64,000 nt of DNA from Alloboseaceae bacterium BT-24-1 (GTDB lineage: Bacteria; Pseudomonadota; Alphaproteobacteria; Rhizobiales; Beijerinckiaceae): NCBI GenBank assembly GCA_025846845.1, contig JAOYTL010000005.1:433762-497761 (forward strand), in the 5' to 3' direction. The notes below the pieces were generated by a model. That model ran no database searches. It was not told the DNA's origin and worked only from the letters and a program-made list of their open reading frames with translations. Below are positions 61,846-64,000 of this stretch, in pieces. The stretch's first letter is position 1; each line of letters opens with the position of its first letter. Both the position numbers and the translations under genes were made by a program.

Positions 61846-62718
61846 TCAGCGAAAGTGGTTCGGGGGCAATGGCGGCTCTTCACTGAGCAGAGTGATCCTC
61901 ACGCGTCGGTTCGGCGCGATGTAGGGATTGTCGAGGAAGACCGGCTCGGTGTCGGCGCGCCCCACCACGGAAGCGAAGCGGTCGTTGGGGAGCCCTGCAC
62001 TCGACAGAATCTCGCGCACGGCGAGCGCGCGCCCGGTGGTAAGGCTCCAGGGATCGACGCCCGCCACCGAGCCCGGGCGCGCGGCGGCCGTGTGGCCGGT
62101 GACAGCCAGGCGGTTGGGCAGGCGGCGCAGAGTGGGCGCGAGCGTCTCCAGCACGCGACGGGTGCTCGGGTAGGGTTGGACCGAGCCCTCGGGGAACATG
62201 GAGCGGCCGGACTCGTCCATGAGGGCGACATCCAACCCCTCCTTGGTCGGCTCGATCACAATGTTGCGCGACAGATCGGCAATTTCCGGCATGCTCTGGA
62301 GCGCCTGCCGGAGGCTGGCTATCGCGCTGTGGCTGGCCTGCTGGCCGGCAGCCGAGCGGTTGACCTCGCGGTCGCCGGTGCCGCCAGAGCCGCTCCGGCG
62401 CGCCCTGTCCTCCGGCCTGGCGGCCCCCGTCGCCACCTCGCGTGGCGGCGACGGCTTGCTGCCTGATTTGTCGAGGGCGGTACCCCACAGCATGCCGCCA
62501 GCGCCACTGGTGCTGGGGCTCAAAGACCCCGGCGCGAAATACTCCGCCAGGCCTTCCTTCTGCTCCTGCGTCGTCATGCTGATCAGCCACATCAGCAGAA
62601 AGAACGCCATCATGGCGGTTACGAAGTCCGCATAGGCGATCTTCCAGGCGCCGCCATGGTGCGCATGAGCGGCCTTCCTGACCTTCTTGACGATAATCGT
62701 CTGGGCGGGCTTGGTCAT
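61846..62718 (-). CDS. motB: Flagellar motor protein MotB
   Basis: A 290-aa stator protein. A short basic cytoplasmic start (IIVKKVRKAAHAHHGGAWKIAYADF) leads into one transmembrane helix (VTAMMAFFLLMWLISM) with the proton-accepting Asp at its start (YADF). A flexible Ser/Gly-rich periplasmic linker of about 70 residues, longer than in enterobacteria, follows, then an OmpA-like peptidoglycan-binding domain (VTGHTAA, NRRVRITLL). It lies 28 bp after motA. It anchors the MotA/MotB channel to the cell wall. Confidence 0.92.
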   Translation of the reverse strand: MTKPAQTIIVKKVRKAAHAHHGGAWKIAYADFVTAMMAFFLLMWLISMTTQEQKEGLAEYFAPGSLSPSTSGAGGMLWGTALDKSGSKPSPPREVATGAARPEDRARRSGSGGTGDREVNRSAAGQQASHSAIASLRQALQSMPEIADLSRNIVIEPTKEGLDVALMDESGRSMFPEGSVQPYPSTRRVLETLAPTLRRLPNRLAVTGHTAAARPGSVAGVDPWSLTTGRALAVREILSSAGLPNDRFASVVGRADTEPVFLDNPYIAPNRRVRITLLSEEPPLPPNHFR

Positions 62719-62746
62719 CGAGTCCCTGCTGGAGATTGGGCCGGAG

Positions 62747-63604
62747 CTAGGCGGCCAGTTTGGCGGTTGCCGCTTCCACTTCGCTGAAGGTCGGGCGGAC
62801 GTCGCTCATCAGAGCCTTGCGGGCAAATTCGACCGCCATCACTGGCGGCTGGCCGCTGACATGGGCGAGGAGACCCGCCTTGAGCGACAGGAAGTATTTG
62901 GCTTCCGCCTCGAAGGTGCTCTTGAGCGACGCCGCCATGGGCGCGAAGAAGCCGTAGGCGACGAAGACGCCGAAGAAGGTGCCGACGAGCGCGCCGCCGA
63001 TCAGGTGTCCCAGCACCTCCGGCGGCTCCTTGATCGCCCCCATCGTCTTGATCACGCCGAGCACGGCGGCGACGATGCCAAGCGCCGGTGTTCCGTCGGC
63101 GAGCGACTGCATGGCCGAAACGAGACGCTCCTGCTCCTGGTGGTGCGTCTCCAGTTCCTCGTCCATGAGAGCGTCGATCTCGTGGGCGTTGTTGGCGCCC
63201 AGCGTCAACATGCGCATGTAGTCGCAGACGAACTCGACCGCATGATGGTTCGCAGCAAACGTCGGGAAGGCATTGAACAGCGTCGATTTGCTCGGATTTT
63301 CAATGTGCTCCTCGACCGCGAGCATGCCCTTCTGCCTCACGAGCTTGTACAATGAATACTGCATCCCGAGCAGTTCGACATAGCATTCCTGCGTGTACTT
63401 GGAGCCCTTCAGGATCGTGCCGAGCATGGAAGGCACGGCCTTGAGGACGGGCGGGGGATTGCCGATGATGAAGGCACCGATCGCTGCACCGAGGATGATG
63501 ACGAACTCGAACGGCTGCCAAAGGACGAAGAGGTGGCCACCCATGGCCGCGTAACTGCCGAAGACGCAGACGAAGACGATGATTGCGCCGACGATCAGCC
63601 GCAT
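62747..63604 (-). CDS. motA: Flagellar motor stator protein MotA
   Basis: A 285-aa stator protein with four transmembrane helices (LIVGAIIVFVCVFGSYAAMG; FEFVIILGAAIGAFIIG; ALGIVAAVLGVIKTMG; LVGTFFGVFVAYGFFAP), and a cytoplasmic loop containing RQKGMLAVEEHIENPSKS, the rotor-contacting charged region. Typical length and order for MotA. The first gene of motAB; a CtrA-like box lies 77 bp upstream. MotA/MotB conduct protons that drive rotation; no other flagellar gene is in the window. Confidence 0.93.
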   Translation of the reverse strand: MRLIVGAIIVFVCVFGSYAAMGGHLFVLWQPFEFVIILGAAIGAFIIGNPPPVLKAVPSMLGTILKGSKYTQECYVELLGMQYSLYKLVRQKGMLAVEEHIENPSKSTLFNAFPTFAANHHAVEFVCDYMRMLTLGANNAHEIDALMDEELETHHQEQERLVSAMQSLADGTPALGIVAAVLGVIKTMGAIKEPPEVLGHLIGGALVGTFFGVFVAYGFFAPMAASLKSTFEAEAKYFLSLKAGLLAHVSGQPPVMAVEFARKALMSDVRPTFSEVEAATAKLAA

Positions 63605-64000
63605 GGTTTGCTACCCTCGCACCGCAGCAGCTACAGCCCGCGCGAAGCCACCACCCGTCTGTTCAATTGACCAATCAAGGTTAACGGCGAGTTAGGGACA
63701 TGGCAGGCTTGGGGCGACAAATTGGCCCAGAGGAGAAAATCGGAGTGCAATGACGAGCCCGCGGCGCGCTTGGTGAGCAGCGACCTTCGCGAATACCCGC
63801 TGAGGGCCGATAGCGGATAGTAAGCAACGGTCGCCTGGTTATGTCTGCCTTCCGGCAGGAGTCGAACGTCGGCTGCTGGCCGATAGCGTTGAAAAAGTCG
63901 GTCTGGGAGCGAGGCTGTTGCGGCGCCCGAGGTGAGCGATTTGGGTGCCGCCTCACGATGCTGGCCTGAGCTGCGGTCCGTTTGGCATGAGCTTGGCGAG
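63605..64000. other. Region without a supported gene upstream of motA
   Basis: This 396-bp stretch holds the motA promoter area, and past about 63700 I find no gene I can support. A 91-codon frame on the minus strand (63681-63956) has low-complexity, unconserved sequence. The piece GTTGAAAAAGTCGG near 63889 resembles the outer end of some insertion sequences, but no transposase is visible. Confidence 0.5.
63681..63695 (-). promoter_or_regulatory. Candidate CtrA box upstream of motA
   Basis: TTAACGGCGAGTTAG is read on the plus strand; on the minus strand it is CTAA-N7-TTAA followed by CC, one mismatch from the CtrA consensus TTAA-N7-TTAA. It lies 77-91 bp before the motA start. CtrA controls flagellar genes in many alphaproteobacteria; binding here is inferred. 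Confidence 0.5.

Noticed and set aside
63681..63956. A 91-codon minus-strand open frame upstream of motA
   Set aside because: No ribosome site, biased low-complexity composition and no recognised motif; it overlaps the probable motA regulatory area.
63860..64000. Possible insertion-sequence end (GTTGAAAAAGTCGG)
   Set aside because: No transposase, paired inverted repeat or target duplication can be seen within the window.

Overview
The window is high-GC DNA, densely packed and gene-rich, from a free-living alphaproteobacterium, most likely Hyphomicrobiales (Bosea or a close relative). This placement is an inference. It rests on many solute-binding-protein transporters with adjacent catabolic genes, an alphaproteobacterial AapJ-type amino-acid binding protein, an Omp25-like barrel, a CtrA-like box in front of motA, and intergenic palindromes of the kind seen in Rhizobiales. 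I saw no rRNA, tRNA, CRISPR array or intact insertion sequence.

Region 1 (1-12.7 kb) looks like one end of a surface-glycan locus. It holds the C-terminal part of an N-acetyl sugar amidotransferase, two SAM methyltransferases, an ATP-grasp enzyme and a HAD phosphatase in a tight plus-strand operon. These are followed by an unrecognised exported 623-aa protein, a NodB-like deacetylase, an AsnB-type amidotransferase and a DUF2793 phage-tail-like protein. The minus-strand trio SxtJ - DUF5989 - NodU/CmcH carbamoyltransferase closes the region; its middle gene is only 49 codons long.

Region 2 (12.7-21.9 kb) is a divergent regulon. A GntR/FCD regulator and an SDR dehydrogenase run left. A branched-chain-type ABC transporter (binding protein, LivH, and a single LivM-LivG-LivF fusion), an L-gulonate-3-dehydrogenase-like enzyme and a BKACE (DUF849) beta-keto-acid cleavage enzyme run right. 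The gene order predicts uptake of a beta-hydroxy acid, oxidation to a beta-keto acid and acetyl-CoA-dependent cleavage. Three different palindromic repeat families sit between the genes of this operon.

Region 3 (21.9-38.3 kb) is mixed: a Na+/H+ antiporter, trans-aconitate methyltransferase, an SDR/LysR pair, an SRPBCC/ArsR pair, a TetR-DUF6151-DUF6958 operon with a clear operator, an M20 hydrolase with a 2-oxoamine-synthase-like PLP enzyme opposite an AraC regulator, an outer-membrane barrel, YihY, DUF423, argB, a HAD nucleotidase and 8-oxoguanine deaminase.

Region 4 (38.4-50.2 kb) is a peptide/opine-type ABC system (fused ATPase, binding protein, two permeases). It is interleaved with an MmgE/PrpD enzyme, a LysR regulator and a four-gene flavin dehydrogenase of the HcnABC/opine-oxidase type that carries two DAO-fold subunits.

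Region 5 (50.3-61.6 kb) holds a ROK repressor facing a sugar ABC transporter (no ATPase gene), a SIS protein and a ROK kinase. Next come an Ldh-type dehydrogenase with an orphan amino-acid binding protein, opposite an HpaI-type aldolase, a cupin and a DUF6282 protein.

Region 6 (61.8-64 kb) encodes the flagellar stator motA-motB, with a CtrA-like box upstream. The last 0.4 kb has no gene I can support.
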